Source: Flaviaestuariibacter flavus (GTDB lineage Bacteria > Bacteroidota > Bacteroidia > Chitinophagales > Chitinophagaceae). Taken from it: a stretch of 64,000 nt of DNA. The translations under genes were made by a program, and so were the position numbers. The stretch spans positions 29,670 to 93,669 of the forward strand of contig NZ_SJZI01000047.1 in assembly GCF_004337505.1 (NCBI RefSeq), given 5' to 3'. Under the pieces are notes generated by a model. It did no database searches. It was not told the DNA's origin and saw nothing but the letters and a program-made list of their open reading frames with translations. Below are positions 25,834 through 35,402 of this stretch, piece by piece. Each line of letters starts with the position of its first letter. Position 1 is the stretch's first letter.

Positions 25834-25883
25834 ATCCGATCCTTTCTTGTCCTTCGCTTGATTTCTCTTCCGAAATTTGCGCC

Positions 25884-26495
25884 ATGCTGCGCGCTTATTT
25901 CCAGGAAACACTTATCGAAGCCGGCCTCGACGAAGCCGGGCGGGGTTGTTTGGCCGGGCCGGTTTATGCCGCGGCCGTTATCCTGCCGCGCAGCTTTGCG
26001 CACCCGCTGCTCAACGACTCCAAGCAGTTGACGGAGAAGGAGCGCTACGAGCTGCGCCCGGTGATCGAAGCCGAAGCGATCGCCTGGGCCGTTGGTTTCC
26101 TGGAGCCGGAGCAGATCGACGAGATCAATATTCTCCGCGCGGCCTTCAGGAGCATGCACCTGGCCGTTGAAAAGCTGTCCGTGGTGCCCGAGCTGTTGCT
26201 GGTAGACGGCAACCGCTTTACGCCTTATGCCTTCATCCCGCACCAGTGCATTGTACAGGGTGATGCACAATATGCGTCCATCGCCGCGGCCTCGGTGCTT
26301 GCCAAGACCTACCGCGATGATCACATGAACCGCCTTCACGAAGACTTTCCGCACTACGGCTGGGGCAAAAACAAAGGCTACGCCACCCGGGAGCACCAGG
26401 AGGCCCTGAACCTGCACGGGCCCTGTGTGCACCACCGCCGGAGCTTCCGGCTCGATTACAGCGTGCCCGACGCGGCCGCTGCGCTTGGTGAATAA
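25884..26495 (+). CDS. rnhB: ribonuclease HII
   Basis: Endonuclease of 203 aa removing RNA from RNA-DNA hybrids and initiating ribonucleotide excision. Catalytic DEAGRG at residues 16-21 (Asp16, Glu17), a third acid in LLLVDGNRF and the fourth in AKTYRDDHM. It ends a few residues beyond the usual type 2 core. The frame is open from 25746, but the ATG at 25884 gives the standard short N-terminus. A GAAATTTG lies only three bases upstream, so a nearly leaderless transcript is possible. Confidence 0.95.
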   Translation: MLRAYFQETLIEAGLDEAGRGCLAGPVYAAAVILPRSFAHPLLNDSKQLTEKERYELRPVIEAEAIAWAVGFLEPEQIDEINILRAAFRSMHLAVEKLSVVPELLLVDGNRFTPYAFIPHQCIVQGDAQYASIAAASVLAKTYRDDHMNRLHEDFPHYGWGKNKGYATREHQEALNLHGPCVHHRRSFRLDYSVPDAAAALGE

Positions 26496-26531
26496 GCCCG
26501 CACGCCGACGGCGTGCAAAACGCTGCGGGCT
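26496..26531 (+). terminator. hairpin after rnhB
   Basis: Nested palindrome: outer GCCCGCA/TGCGGGC, inner GCACGCCGACGGCGTGC. No clear T-run, so termination is uncertain. Confidence 0.45.
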
Positions 26532-26610
26532 CCCGAAGGCACGCACCTAGGACACCCGGGACCTGTAGGACATGCTCCCCAAACTGTAATCGTAGAAATA
26601 GCCACTGTGA

Positions 26611-26646
26611 ACTCTGCGAAACGCTCCGCGCACTCTGCGAGAAATT
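26611..26646. repeat. R6a
   Basis: ACTCTGCGAAACGCTCCGCG followed by CACTCTGCGAGAAA. An inverted copy is at 63407-63440. Confidence 0.7.
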
Positions 26647-26768
26647 CCTCTACGACAAAGCACTCCATCTCCGCTTTTCCTCAATTCGTTCGTTAAGAAA
26701 TTGGTAAAGGGACAGCCGGTAAGTTGCCGTTGTAACGCCATCGCTAGCTTCGGCGTCCAACCATCGCC

Positions 26769-27740
26769 ATGACCAAGGCCCGCTTTTATATGCTGCTGCT
26801 GTTGCTCCTGTTGGGGGCGGTGCCGGCATTTGCGGGAAGCGGCCCCGGGCGCGGGTTCCCGGGCAAGCGCTGGTGGCCCGCCTTCATTATGGCGCAGGAT
26901 TCGGTGTCGGCCACCATCCCCTTCAGCCGCGTGGGCAACCTGATCCTCATCGAAGCGCAGGCCGATACCATCAAAGGCAACTTTATTTTCGACACCGGTG
27001 CCGCGCACATGCTGCTCAACCAGACTTATTTCCGCGACTACCCGGTGAGCCAGCAGGCAGACGTGGAAAGCGCGGGCATCACCGGCGGCGGCGCCCCGGT
27101 ACAGCGCACCGTTATCAAAGACCTGGGGCTGGGCGCCCTTCATTACCGCAACCAGGAGGTGGACCTCGGCAATCTCGGGCACCTGGAAAGCGCCAAAGGA
27201 GTGCGCATCTTCGGGCTGCTGGGCATGAGCCTGTTCCAGGACTGCGAGGTGCTCATCGACTACGACAACAACCTGCTCTATATCCACAAGGCGCGCCGCC
27301 ACGAGCCGGTGCTTTATGCCGCGCAGGCCCTGAAGGACACACCCGGCTACCAGGAGTATCCCATCGATATCAAGGAAGGATTCATCCTGGTGAATACCGA
27401 AGTGGCCGGCCGCAAGCTGCAGTTCGTGATGGACTCGGGCGCCGAGTCGAGCGTACTCGACAGCCGCCTGCCCAACGCGGTATTCCAGCAGGTGCAGATC
27501 ACGCGGCGCGTGGCGCTCAACGGGTCGGCGGGCCGTAAATCCGAGGCCTTCTATGGCACCCTCGCGCAGCTGAGCGTGGGCGGGCAAACGCTGAACGGGT
27601 TACCTGTGCTCATCTCCAGCCTCGAGCACACCTGCTTTGCCGACATGAGTTGTATTAACGGTATCCTAAGCTTTGACGCCTTCGCGCCACGGCGGATGGG
27701 CTTTAACTTTGTAACACGGAAAATGTACGTATGGAAGTGA
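26769..27740 (+). CDS. secreted retropepsin-like aspartyl protease
   Basis: Protein of 323 aa with signal peptide at residues 1-23. Two aspartic-protease half-domains are present: FIFDTGAAHML with Asp75 and FVMDSGAESSVL with Asp222, each followed by a hydrophobic flap-like region. This two-motif layout lets one chain form a pepsin-like active site, unlike retroviral homodimers. Probably periplasmic. Its final ten bases overlap the start of the next gene, so the two are translationally linked. Confidence 0.85.
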   Translation: MTKARFYMLLLLLLLGAVPAFAGSGPGRGFPGKRWWPAFIMAQDSVSATIPFSRVGNLILIEAQADTIKGNFIFDTGAAHMLLNQTYFRDYPVSQQADVESAGITGGGAPVQRTVIKDLGLGALHYRNQEVDLGNLGHLESAKGVRIFGLLGMSLFQDCEVLIDYDNNLLYIHKARRHEPVLYAAQALKDTPGYQEYPIDIKEGFILVNTEVAGRKLQFVMDSGAESSVLDSRLPNAVFQQVQITRRVALNGSAGRKSEAFYGTLAQLSVGGQTLNGLPVLISSLEHTCFADMSCINGILSFDAFAPRRMGFNFVTRKMYVWK

Positions 27741-29158
27741 CGCGCCCGCTGAAAGCAATGATCCTGCGCTGCCTGCTGGTGGCGGGCTTCCTGCTGGGCG
27801 TATGGCCCGCGCAGGCGCAGACCTGCTCGGTGCGCGACAACCGCATGTATATTGAAGTGCGCAAGGACCTGAGCAACCGTGAGCTCGACGCTTTTATTGA
27901 GCGCTACGACCTCGGCGACCTCTACCTGAAAGAGTTTGTGCGCCGCGGCATGCAGGACTCCCTGCGCAAGCAGGGCTGGGTGGTGGAAAGCAACAATGCC
28001 AGCAAGGCCGTGCTGTACCGCGCGCTCTTCCCGCCGGCAGATCTGCAGGACCCCGCCGCACGCTTCCGCCTCACCACCACGCCCGACCCGCAGCCCGAGG
28101 GCAACTTCGGCGCCAACCGCTTCATCAATAAGTACCCCTTCGCCGTCCGCGATTCGTCGGTGGTGTTCTACCTGCGTGGGCAACAAGGCGCACGCGGCGT
28201 GCAGCTTGCCGGTTCCTTTACCGACTGGCAGCGGCACTCCATCCGCATGACCAAAGTTGACAGCGGCTGGATCGCCACCGTGCGCCTCCCGCCCGGCAAG
28301 TACTGGTACAAGTTCATCGTGGATGGCGGCTGGCAGGTAGACCGCGACAACTACTTCGCCGAAGACGACGGGCAGGGCAATAGCAACTCGGTTTATTACA
28401 AGACCAATTACACATTCACACTGCCCGGAAATGTAAATGCCCGTACCGTGATGCTCGCCGGCTCCTTCAATGGCTGGAATAAAGACCTGCTGCGCCTGCA
28501 GCGCAGCGCGAGCGGCTGGTTCCTGCCGGCTTATGTGGGCGAGGGCTCTTTCCTGTATAAATACGTGGTGGACGGACGCTGGGTCACCGACCCCGGCAAC
28601 CCGCTCCGCCTCGACGACGGCCACGGCTCCTGGAACTCCGTGATCCGCAGGGGCCGCAATGTCACCTTTGCGCTCGGGGGCTTTGCCGACGCGAAGAAAG
28701 TATCGGTTGCCGGCAGCTTCAACGACTGGCGCCGTGACGAGCTGTTCCTGCAAAAGACCGCTTCGGGCTGGACGCTTCCGTACGTGCTGGCGCCCGGCAA
28801 TTACGAGTATAAGTTCATCGTCGACGGCCGCTGGATGGCCGACCCGGGCAACCCGCTCAATATGGACGGGCCCAACGGTAAGGGCAACTCCATCCTGGTG
28901 GTGGGCGCCAACTATACCTTCCGCCTCCGCAAGCCCGATGTACGCAGCGCCTTCGTGGGCGGCGACTTCAACGACTGGAACCCCCGCAGCTACCCCATGC
29001 GCCGCGAAGGTTCCGATTGGGTACTGTCTGTGTACCTGGCGCCCGGCAAGCACCGCTACAAGTTCTTCGCCGACGGCAAATGGATCCTCGACCCCGGCAA
29101 CAAGCTGTGGGAGCAGAACGAATTCAATACGGGTAACTCGATTCTCTGGGTGGAATAA
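27731..29158 (+). CDS. secreted protein with four AMPK/CBM48-like glycogen-binding modules
   Basis: Protein of 475 aa with a signal peptide ending at about residue 30 (WPAQAQ); the ATG at 27758 is an alternative start. After an N-terminal region of about 110 aa there are four tandem E-set modules of about 80-90 aa (roughly 145-228, 233-312, 313-396, 397-475). Each has the pattern V-x-x-AGSFNDW, SGW, APGxYxYKFxVDGxW and DPGN. Such modules bind alpha-glucans in AMPK, SBE and pullulanases, but no catalytic domain is present. Coupled to the retropepsin gene. Four copies in one chain without an enzyme is unusual. Confidence 0.87.
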   Translation: MEVTRPLKAMILRCLLVAGFLLGVWPAQAQTCSVRDNRMYIEVRKDLSNRELDAFIERYDLGDLYLKEFVRRGMQDSLRKQGWVVESNNASKAVLYRALFPPADLQDPAARFRLTTTPDPQPEGNFGANRFINKYPFAVRDSSVVFYLRGQQGARGVQLAGSFTDWQRHSIRMTKVDSGWIATVRLPPGKYWYKFIVDGGWQVDRDNYFAEDDGQGNSNSVYYKTNYTFTLPGNVNARTVMLAGSFNGWNKDLLRLQRSASGWFLPAYVGEGSFLYKYVVDGRWVTDPGNPLRLDDGHGSWNSVIRRGRNVTFALGGFADAKKVSVAGSFNDWRRDELFLQKTASGWTLPYVLAPGNYEYKFIVDGRWMADPGNPLNMDGPNGKGNSILVVGANYTFRLRKPDVRSAFVGGDFNDWNPRSYPMRREGSDWVLSVYLAPGKHRYKFFADGKWILDPGNKLWEQNEFNTGNSILWVE

Positions 29159-29198
29159 TACGGTTCTAGGTTCTGGGGTTTTGAGGTTGGTTTGCGAA

Positions 29199-29349
29199 GC
29201 CGACGGCGATAGCCGTCATTGCGAGCGGAGCGAAGCAAACTCCCCGACCTGAAGACTAATCGCAGCCGAAAAAGCTTCAACGTGCACTTTTTCCGGCTGC
29301 GAGCACCCTGCGTAACGCCGGAGTTTGCTTCGCTCCGCTCGCAATGACG
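29199..29349. repeat. R3a element
   Basis: About 150 bp. Terminal inverted repeats CATTGCGAGCGGAGCGAAGC (29217 on) and its reverse complement (to 29346). Central features GGCTGCGAGCACCCTGCG are partly shared with R3b. A CCAAAGGCGTCGC hairpin follows at 29350-29378. Confidence 0.85.
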
Positions 29350-29378
29350 CCAAAGGCGTCGCGCAGCGACACCTTTGG
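29350..29378. terminator. hairpin next to R3a
   Basis: CCAAAGGCGTCGC/GCGACACCTTTGG stem-loop. The same hairpin lies on the other side of R3b (61698-61728). No T-run directly follows. Confidence 0.45.
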
Positions 29379-29481
29379 CACATCCGTCGTTTCAGCACTT
29401 CTGCATGCCCCTTATTCCGTAAATTGCATATACTAAAACACCGGCGCCACCGCGTCTATCCGTGAACCGAACCACCGTCTT

Positions 29482-32175
29482 ATGCTCAAAAAGATCCTGA
29501 AAGGCCTTGCCCTCCTCGTGGGCATCTTCCTCCTCTTTGCCTTTACCGCTCCCTTTCTTTTCAAAAAACAGCTTGTCGGCGCGCTTAAAAAAGAGATGAA
29601 CGCGCAGCTTAATGCGCAGGTCGACTTCAACGACGTGTCGCTTTCCTTCTTCCGGCGCTTCCCGCGCGTGTCGGTGGCCGTGGAAGGTCTCCGTGTAGTG
29701 GGCAGCGGCGCCTTTGAAGGCGATACGCTGGTGCAGGCCAACAAGGTAGAGGCGGCGCTCAACTTCTGGAGCGTGGTGCGCGGCTCCGACTTCAAGATCT
29801 ATTCCGTCAGCCTCGATGCGCCGCGGATCAATGCCATCGTGCATAAGGACGGCGCCGCCAACTGGGACATCCTAAAGCCCGATACGAGCGCCGCTACCTC
29901 GGAAGCATCCGCGCCCTACACGCTGCAGCTGACGAAGTACGCCCTCACCAATGCCGACATCCGCTATACCGACGAGAGCGCCGGCATCTACACCCACCTC
30001 AGCGGCCTCGACCACGAAGGCAGCGGTGATTTTACTTCGGAAAAATTCACGCTGAAGACCAAGACGAAAGCCGGCGGCCTCACCGTTCGTTATGGCGCCA
30101 TCCCTTACCTCTCCGACGTGGCCACCACCGTAGACGCCGACCTGGAGATCGACAACAAGACCAACACCTACACCTTCAACAACGGCAAGATCTCCATCAA
30201 TGCCCTGCAGCTGCTCACCAACGGCTCGGTGCAGCTGCTCACCGACAGCACTTACAAGATGGACCTGTCGCTGAAGGCGCCTTCCACCACCTTCCGCGAG
30301 GTGCTCTCGCTCATCCCGGCCCTGTATAAAAAGGATTTCGACAAGATCAAAACAAGCGGCTCCGCGAAGTTCGAAGGCTTCGTGAAAGGCGTATACGGAC
30401 CCACACAGCTGCCGGCCTTCAACGTGAAGCTCGACGTGGCCAACGGTTTCTTCCAGTACCCCGACCTGCCGCAGCCGGTGAAGAACATCAACCTGGCCCT
30501 GCAGGTAGAAAACCCCGACGGCGTTACCGACCACACCACCATCCGCCTGCCGCAGGCACACTTTGAAATGGGCGGCGCGCCCATCGACGGTCACCTGCTG
30601 CTGACACAGCCCACATCGGCCATGAATATCGACGGCGCCGTCAAGGGCCGCCTCGACCTGGCGCAGATCGGCCGCATGGTGAAGCTCGAAGCAGGTACGA
30701 AGCTCGCCGGCATCGCGCTCGCTGATGTAACCATGAAAGGCTCGGTGGCCGCGCTCCAGCAAAAGCGCTACGAAGGCTTCAATGCCGGCGGCACGCTGCG
30801 GCTTGATGGTTTCGAATATGCTTCCAAAGACTATCCCGCCGGCGTGGCGCTCAGTACCCTTCTGGCTACCTTCAACCCGCGCAACATTACCCTGTCGCAG
30901 CTGGTGGGGCGTTATGGCAAAACAAACTTCACCGCTTCCGGCACGCTCGACAACGCGCTGGCCTATGCGCTGAAGAACGACCCGCTCAGCGGCCGCATGC
31001 AGTTTCATGCCGATGCCATCAACCTCGACGAGTTTATCCCGGTTTCGGCCGACACCGCGCAGGCTTCTTCGGCTGCCGCGCAGCCCTTCCTGGTGCCCGG
31101 CAACCTCGACCTCGGGCTCACTGCTTCCGTTGATGCGGTGCACTATGATAAGGTCGATCTCAAAGGCGTTTCGGGTGCCCTGCTGGTAAAAGACGAGACG
31201 GTTTTCATGAACGACGTCCGGGCCGCGGCCCTCGAGGGTACGATGAAGATCAACGGCTCTTACTCCACGCTCCACGACAAGAAGCACCCCGACATCAGCC
31301 TCACCTACGATGTGCAGGGCCTCGACATTCAAAAGACCTTTCTCGCTTTCAACACGGTGCAGAAGCTGATGCCCGTAGGTAAATACCTCGGCGGCAAACT
31401 ATCCTCGCAGCTCTCCCTCACGGGCAAGCTGGGCGCGGGCATGATGCCTGACTACAACACCCTCACCGGCAAGGGCAACCTGCTGCTGATCGAAGGCCTG
31501 CTGCAGAAGTTCGCGCCGGTAGACAAGCTGGCCAACACGCTCCAGATCTCACAGCTGCAGAACATTTCACTGAAAGATGTCAAGAGCTTCTTCGAGTTTG
31601 CCAACGGCAAGGTGCTGGTGAAGCCCTTTACCGTCAAGGTGGCGGATATGGAGCTGGAGGCGGGTGGCCTGCACGGCATCGACCAGTCGCTCGACTACGT
31701 GCTCAACCTCAAGGTGCCGCGCGCCAGGCTGGGTGCGGGTGCCAACAACTTCGTGAACAACCTGGCGGCACAGGCCGCGGGCCGCGGCATCCCCGTAAAG
31801 CTGGGCGACGTGGTGAACCTGAAAGTGAATATGGGCGGCACCATCACCAACCCGCAGATCCGCACCGCTTTCAAGGAGTCGGCCGCCTCGCTCGCCGACG
31901 ACCTGAAGCAGCAGGCCAACGCCTTTGTACAGGCCAAGGTGGACAGCAGCAAAAAGCTCCTGCGCGATACCGTGCAGGCCGTGAAGAAGCAGTTGATCGA
32001 CAACGCCAAGACCGAGCTGCTGAAGAAACTCGCCGGCGGAAACAGCAGCAGCGGCGACACAGCCGCCACGAAGCCGGCGCCGGTGGAGGATATCCGGAAG
32101 AAAGCCGAGAATACCGGCAAGTCGCTGCTCAATAACCTGTTTGGCAGGAAGGAAAAGAAAGACACCGCGCAATAA
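29482..32175 (+). CDS. AsmA family protein
   Basis: Large envelope protein of 897 aa with one N-terminal membrane helix (about residues 8-26) and a long periplasmic beta-rich body. The N-terminal AsmA region (FFRRFPRVSVAVEGLRV, then VEAALNFWSVVRG) and an AsmA-like C-terminal region (LEGTMKINGSYST, then KGNLLLIEGLL) are visible. AsmA/TamB-like proteins are thought to form bridge-like channels for phospholipid transport to the outer membrane. The tail is Lys/Ala-rich. Monocistronic. Confidence 0.88.
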   Translation: MLKKILKGLALLVGIFLLFAFTAPFLFKKQLVGALKKEMNAQLNAQVDFNDVSLSFFRRFPRVSVAVEGLRVVGSGAFEGDTLVQANKVEAALNFWSVVRGSDFKIYSVSLDAPRINAIVHKDGAANWDILKPDTSAATSEASAPYTLQLTKYALTNADIRYTDESAGIYTHLSGLDHEGSGDFTSEKFTLKTKTKAGGLTVRYGAIPYLSDVATTVDADLEIDNKTNTYTFNNGKISINALQLLTNGSVQLLTDSTYKMDLSLKAPSTTFREVLSLIPALYKKDFDKIKTSGSAKFEGFVKGVYGPTQLPAFNVKLDVANGFFQYPDLPQPVKNINLALQVENPDGVTDHTTIRLPQAHFEMGGAPIDGHLLLTQPTSAMNIDGAVKGRLDLAQIGRMVKLEAGTKLAGIALADVTMKGSVAALQQKRYEGFNAGGTLRLDGFEYASKDYPAGVALSTLLATFNPRNITLSQLVGRYGKTNFTASGTLDNALAYALKNDPLSGRMQFHADAINLDEFIPVSADTAQASSAAAQPFLVPGNLDLGLTASVDAVHYDKVDLKGVSGALLVKDETVFMNDVRAAALEGTMKINGSYSTLHDKKHPDISLTYDVQGLDIQKTFLAFNTVQKLMPVGKYLGGKLSSQLSLTGKLGAGMMPDYNTLTGKGNLLLIEGLLQKFAPVDKLANTLQISQLQNISLKDVKSFFEFANGKVLVKPFTVKVADMELEAGGLHGIDQSLDYVLNLKVPRARLGAGANNFVNNLAAQAAGRGIPVKLGDVVNLKVNMGGTITNPQIRTAFKESAASLADDLKQQANAFVQAKVDSSKKLLRDTVQAVKKQLIDNAKTELLKKLAGGNSSSGDTAATKPAPVEDIRKKAENTGKSLLNNLFGRKEKKDTAQ

Positions 32176-32197
32176 GCGACCGCAACGTTTTTACAAG

Positions 32198-32228
32198 CTG
32201 CCTGTCGGGGACGACGGGCAGTTTTTTT
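32198..32228 (+). terminator. terminator of AsmA gene
   Basis: Ten-bp stem CTGCCTGTCG/CGACGGGCAG, loop GGGA, then seven Ts. Confidence 0.85.
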
Positions 32229-32308
32229 ATGCCCCCGGCATGGGCGGTTCAGGGTCCCCGACACGCACGCAATCGGCGCGAAGGATGCCGGCCGGGGGCT
32301 GCAACAAC

Positions 32309-32333
32309 AACGCCTCCCGTGACGGGAGGCGTT
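32309..32333 (-). terminator. terminator of DUF4197 gene
   Basis: Perfect AACGCCTCCCGT/ACGGGAGGCGTT palindrome 23 nt after the stop at 32357; minus-strand tail is GTTGTTGTTG rather than a pure T-run. Confidence 0.6.
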
Positions 32334-32356
32334 GCGATTCTAAATCATCAATTGCA

Positions 32357-33034
32357 TTAGCGGCTTCCGAACACACGCTGCAGGAGCGGGGTGGTGCGGG
32401 CCGAGGCGTTGTTGCGGATCTCGGTTTCCTTCTCGGCCATCTTGCGGAACATGGCGTCGGTAACGGCGATGGCCATCAGGTTGTTGAGGTCGAGGTTGAG
32501 GCGGCTGCCCACGCCCGTGTTCTTGATCGGCTTGATCAGGTCGGCCCACATGGCGTTGAGCTTGTACTCGTCGAGGGCCGCGGCCATCACCGGCGTCAGG
32601 GTGCTGCGCAGCTGCGTTTGCGTGTTGGCCTTCAGGAAGTCGGTGGCCGCCGTGGGGCTGCCGCTCCGCACCAGGTTGATGGCATCACCCAGGCGCATAC
32701 CCGTGATGGCGTTGGCAAACACCGGCACCGAGCGCTCCACCGAGGTGGTGGCGGCGCTGCTGAGGGTGGTGGTAAAGCGGTCGAGGTCCTGGCTAAGCCC
32801 CAGGTTGTTGAGGGTGTTGAGCACCTTGGCTACGTTTTCGGGGAAAACGGTGTTGATGATGTTCTGCTTGCTGAATGCGTTGCCCACGCTGCCTTCGCGC
32901 GTGCCGATCTGGAGCAGCTGGCGGATGGCGTCGGCAGCATCCTGCTCGGTGAGTACATAGTTCAGCTTGCTGGCCGAGCCGCAGGAGTAAGCGAGCGGCA
33001 GAAAGAGCATCAGGAGAAATACTATTTTTTTCAT
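32357..33034 (-). CDS. DUF4197 lipoprotein
   Basis: Envelope protein of 225 aa. The signal MKKIVFLLMLFLPLAYSC ends in a lipobox-like AYSC. The body is the all-helical DUF4197 domain, recognisable by AIRQLLQIGTREG, a NxxFPENV segment and LDEYKLNAMW. The C-terminus contains MFRKMAEKE. No biochemical function is established for the family. Start chosen at the second Met (33034) because it begins the lipoprotein signal. Confidence 0.85.
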   Translation of the reverse strand: MKKIVFLLMLFLPLAYSCGSASKLNYVLTEQDAADAIRQLLQIGTREGSVGNAFSKQNIINTVFPENVAKVLNTLNNLGLSQDLDRFTTTLSSAATTSVERSVPVFANAITGMRLGDAINLVRSGSPTAATDFLKANTQTQLRSTLTPVMAAALDEYKLNAMWADLIKPIKNTGVGSRLNLDLNNLMAIAVTDAMFRKMAEKETEIRNNASARTTPLLQRVFGSR

Positions 33035-33132
33035 TGGGTGCATTTTAAAATGAAACCATCGGCTTCATCCAAAAGACGGGATTGAGGAGAAAGGGTTTGA
33101 TTCGGGAATGTTAAAACGGGTTTTTTCAGGCC

Positions 33133-33345
33133 GTCATTGCGGGCGAAACGCAGTGGAGCGAAGCAATCCCCACAGCTATGGCACTGCTCTATACCGAAGC
33201 AGGGGAGTGGTCCCATAGATGGGGAGATTGCTTCGGACCTTCACTTCGTTACGTCCTTCGCAATGGCGGTACTTCGGGTACGGCTTCGCTATCCCGCAAT
33301 GGCGGTTTTGCCTGGCCGGTACTTCTTCGCCGCAATGACAGAGCG
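33133..33345. repeat. R3c, divergent multi-hairpin R3 relative
   Basis: Begins GTCATTGCGGGCGAAACGCA and GAGCGAAGCAATCCCC, with several later reverse-complement fragments (GATTGCTTCGG, CGCAATGGCGG, GCCGCAATGACAG). Related to R3a/R3b but rearranged. It fills the gap between the DUF4197 start and the 61-aa gene; no gene is seen in it. Confidence 0.6.
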
Positions 33346-33348
33346 CAA

Positions 33349-33534
33349 TCAGCCCATGGCGGTGCCGGCCTCGTCCCGCATCGTTTCGGCGCCTTCGCGG
33401 GCCTGGCCGAGCAGGTCTTCGGCTTTCTTCTTCAGGTCGGCGAGCGACTCGTTTACTTTCTCGGGGCTGATGGCATAGGCTACAATGCCGGCAACGGCGG
33501 CGCATACGAGGGCGCCCAGCAGGATCTTTTTCAT
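33349..33534 (-). CDS. YtxH-like small membrane protein
   Basis: 61-residue protein: one N-terminal hydrophobic helix (MKKILLGALVCAAVAGIVAYAI) followed by an amphipathic charged helix (VNESLADLKKKAEDLLGQ). The layout fits YtxH/gas-vesicle-protein-like stress proteins of Bacteroidota. Function unknown. Confidence 0.65.
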   Translation of the reverse strand: MKKILLGALVCAAVAGIVAYAISPEKVNESLADLKKKAEDLLGQAREGAETMRDEAGTAMG

Positions 33535-33625
33535 TTCAATATTTTCGGCTAGGGAGGCAATACCTGTGCCACGGGGCCGGGGGTGGTCCGGTTTTGTCAG
33601 GTGCGCAGGCTAAATTAGCGGGACT

Positions 33626-34804
33626 ATGCCCCTGACCGTTCGCCGCGCCCTCGAGTTGATGGGTCTTTACTTTCTCGGAATGATCATCCTCGCCGGTCGC
33701 GACATCATCTCGCCCCTGCTGATGGCCTTTTTTCTCGCCATTATGCTGCTGCCGATCTACCGCTTCCTGCGCCGCAGGAAGCTGCCTGAAAGTCTTGCCA
33801 TCGGCCTGTCGCTGCTGGTACTCATCCTGGTGGTGGCCGGGCTCGTGTGGTTCTTCTCCTCCCAGATCACGCAACTGGTGGCCGACTTCCCCACCATCAA
33901 GCAAAACGTGCGGCATCACCTCGACTCGCTGAGCCGCTGGGTAGCAACGAAATTCAATTACTCCGCGCAAAGGCAGGCGGCCTTCCTCGACCAGCAGAAC
34001 GACAAGCTCATGAACTGGGTGTCGGGCATCGCCGGCGGGGCGGCCGCCTCGCTCACGGGCATCTTCATTTTCGTGGGCCTGTTGCCGATCTATATCTTCC
34101 TGATGCTTTTCTACAAAAACCTGCTGCTCCGCTTCGTGTTCCTGTGGTTTCCCGAGCCGGCGCACGCGAAGGTGGAAGAAGCGATGCGCGAGTCGGAGAT
34201 CATCATCAAAAGCTACCTCGTGGGCCTGGCCATCCAGATCACCTATATAACGGTGCTGCTTGGCGGCATCCTGATGGTGTTCGGCATCAAGCACGCCATT
34301 CTCATCGGCGCCATCTTCGCGCTGCTCAACCTGATTCCTTATATAGGCGCGCTGGTGGGCAATATCATCGGCGTGCTCATCACGCTTTCTTCATCGAGCG
34401 AGATCGGGCCGATCTTCATGGTGCTGGGCACCATTGCTTTTGTGCAATTTCTCGACAACAACATCCTGATGCCGCGCATCGTCGGCTCCAAGGTCAAGAT
34501 CAACGCGCTGGCCACCATCGTAGGGGTGATCATCGGGGGCGCCCTGGCGGGTGTTTCCGGGATGTTCCTGTCGCTGCCCGTGATTGCGGTGCTCAAGATC
34601 ATTTTCGACCGCACGGAAAGCATGCGCCAGTGGGGCGTGCTGCTGGGCGACGAGCGGCCGCGCCACAGCCCGATGGAGTTTCCCATCCTCCGCAAAAAGG
34701 CGCGCAAAGTGCAGGAAAAGATCCAGAAGGAGAACGACATCCAGCCACCCAAAGAAGACGGGAAGCAGCCCGGCACCACCCCCGAAAAAGACAAGCCGCT
34801 CTGA
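33626..34804 (+). CDS. AI-2E family transporter (PerM type), copy 1
   Basis: Inner-membrane permease of 392 aa. Seven to eight helices; a central soluble-looking loop (about 75-140) and the conserved C-terminal block LLNLIPYIGALVGNIIGVLI, then QFLDNNILMPRIVGSKVKINAL. Members export autoinducer-2 or act as Na+/H+ antiporters; substrate cannot be set from sequence. The C-terminal tail is hydrophilic and Lys/Pro-rich. A second, more compact homologue lies at 57913. Confidence 0.9.
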   Translation: MPLTVRRALELMGLYFLGMIILAGRDIISPLLMAFFLAIMLLPIYRFLRRRKLPESLAIGLSLLVLILVVAGLVWFFSSQITQLVADFPTIKQNVRHHLDSLSRWVATKFNYSAQRQAAFLDQQNDKLMNWVSGIAGGAAASLTGIFIFVGLLPIYIFLMLFYKNLLLRFVFLWFPEPAHAKVEEAMRESEIIIKSYLVGLAIQITYITVLLGGILMVFGIKHAILIGAIFALLNLIPYIGALVGNIIGVLITLSSSSEIGPIFMVLGTIAFVQFLDNNILMPRIVGSKVKINALATIVGVIIGGALAGVSGMFLSLPVIAVLKIIFDRTESMRQWGVLLGDERPRHSPMEFPILRKKARKVQEKIQKENDIQPPKEDGKQPGTTPEKDKPL

Positions 34805-35012
34805 CGGTTTACACGGGATTCGGGCAATGTGTACGCGTCACATTTTGTGCTAAGGGGCAACCCCTAATCTGCTGCAAAGCCCGTCCTGCCTGCGTTTTTT
34901 GAACAGCTTATGAAGTAGCTTTCGGGTACCGCACGTCTTTATTACCAGCTTGGTCGTCACCCGTACACCTGTTCCGGTCTTTCAAAAATTCTACTGCCAA
35001 AACGATCCTGTA

Positions 35013-35402
35013 ATGACTACGGATAAGTTCATCATCTATGTCGAAGACGACGCAGATGACATCCTGCTGATGCAGGAAGCCTTCGCTGATATCGAAGGCT
35101 TCCGGTTGATGACCTTCAGCAACGGTGCCGAACTGCTGCACTACCTGGAGCGCGCCGTGTGTTTTCCCAGCCTGATCATTCTGGATGTCAACATGCCCGT
35201 GCTCAACGGGCGCGAAACGCTGCGCCTGCTCAAGCAGCACCCGATCTTCAGCACGCTCCCGGTTGTACTATTTTCCACCGGCAGCCAGGCGAGTGAGAAG
35301 CTGTTCGCCGCTGCATACAACACCGATCTCTTTGTAAAGCCATTCGATTTTCCTTCTCTCCACAAGATGGTGCGCCGCATTGTTGCCTACGCCCGCGTCT
35401 AA
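35013..35402 (+). CDS. single-domain response regulator
   Basis: Receiver protein of 129 aa. Acidic cluster VEDDADD at residues 10-16, phospho-Asp in LIILDVNMPVLNG (about 62), and Lys in FVKPFDFPSL. The sequence VEDDADDILLMQEAF and FSTGSQ resemble the Rcp1-type receivers found with phytochrome or hybrid kinases. No kinase adjacent. Start at ATG 35013 (frame open from 34950). The stop overlaps the convergent DUF2330 stop by four bases. Confidence 0.88.
   Translation: MTTDKFIIYVEDDADDILLMQEAFADIEGFRLMTFSNGAELLHYLERAVCFPSLIILDVNMPVLNGRETLRLLKQHPIFSTLPVVLFSTGSQASEKLFAAAYNTDLFVKPFDFPSLHKMVRRIVAYARV

Noticed and set aside
25731..26546. N-terminal extension of heme A synthase by about 270 residues
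   Set aside because: The extension is antisense to RNase HII and a perfect -7 box lies just upstream of the proposed TTG start.
33626..34902. Assignment of the AI-2E family proteins as quorum-sensing exporters
   Set aside because: The family includes antiporters and other permeases, and no luxS or signalling gene is present to support autoinducer-2 export.
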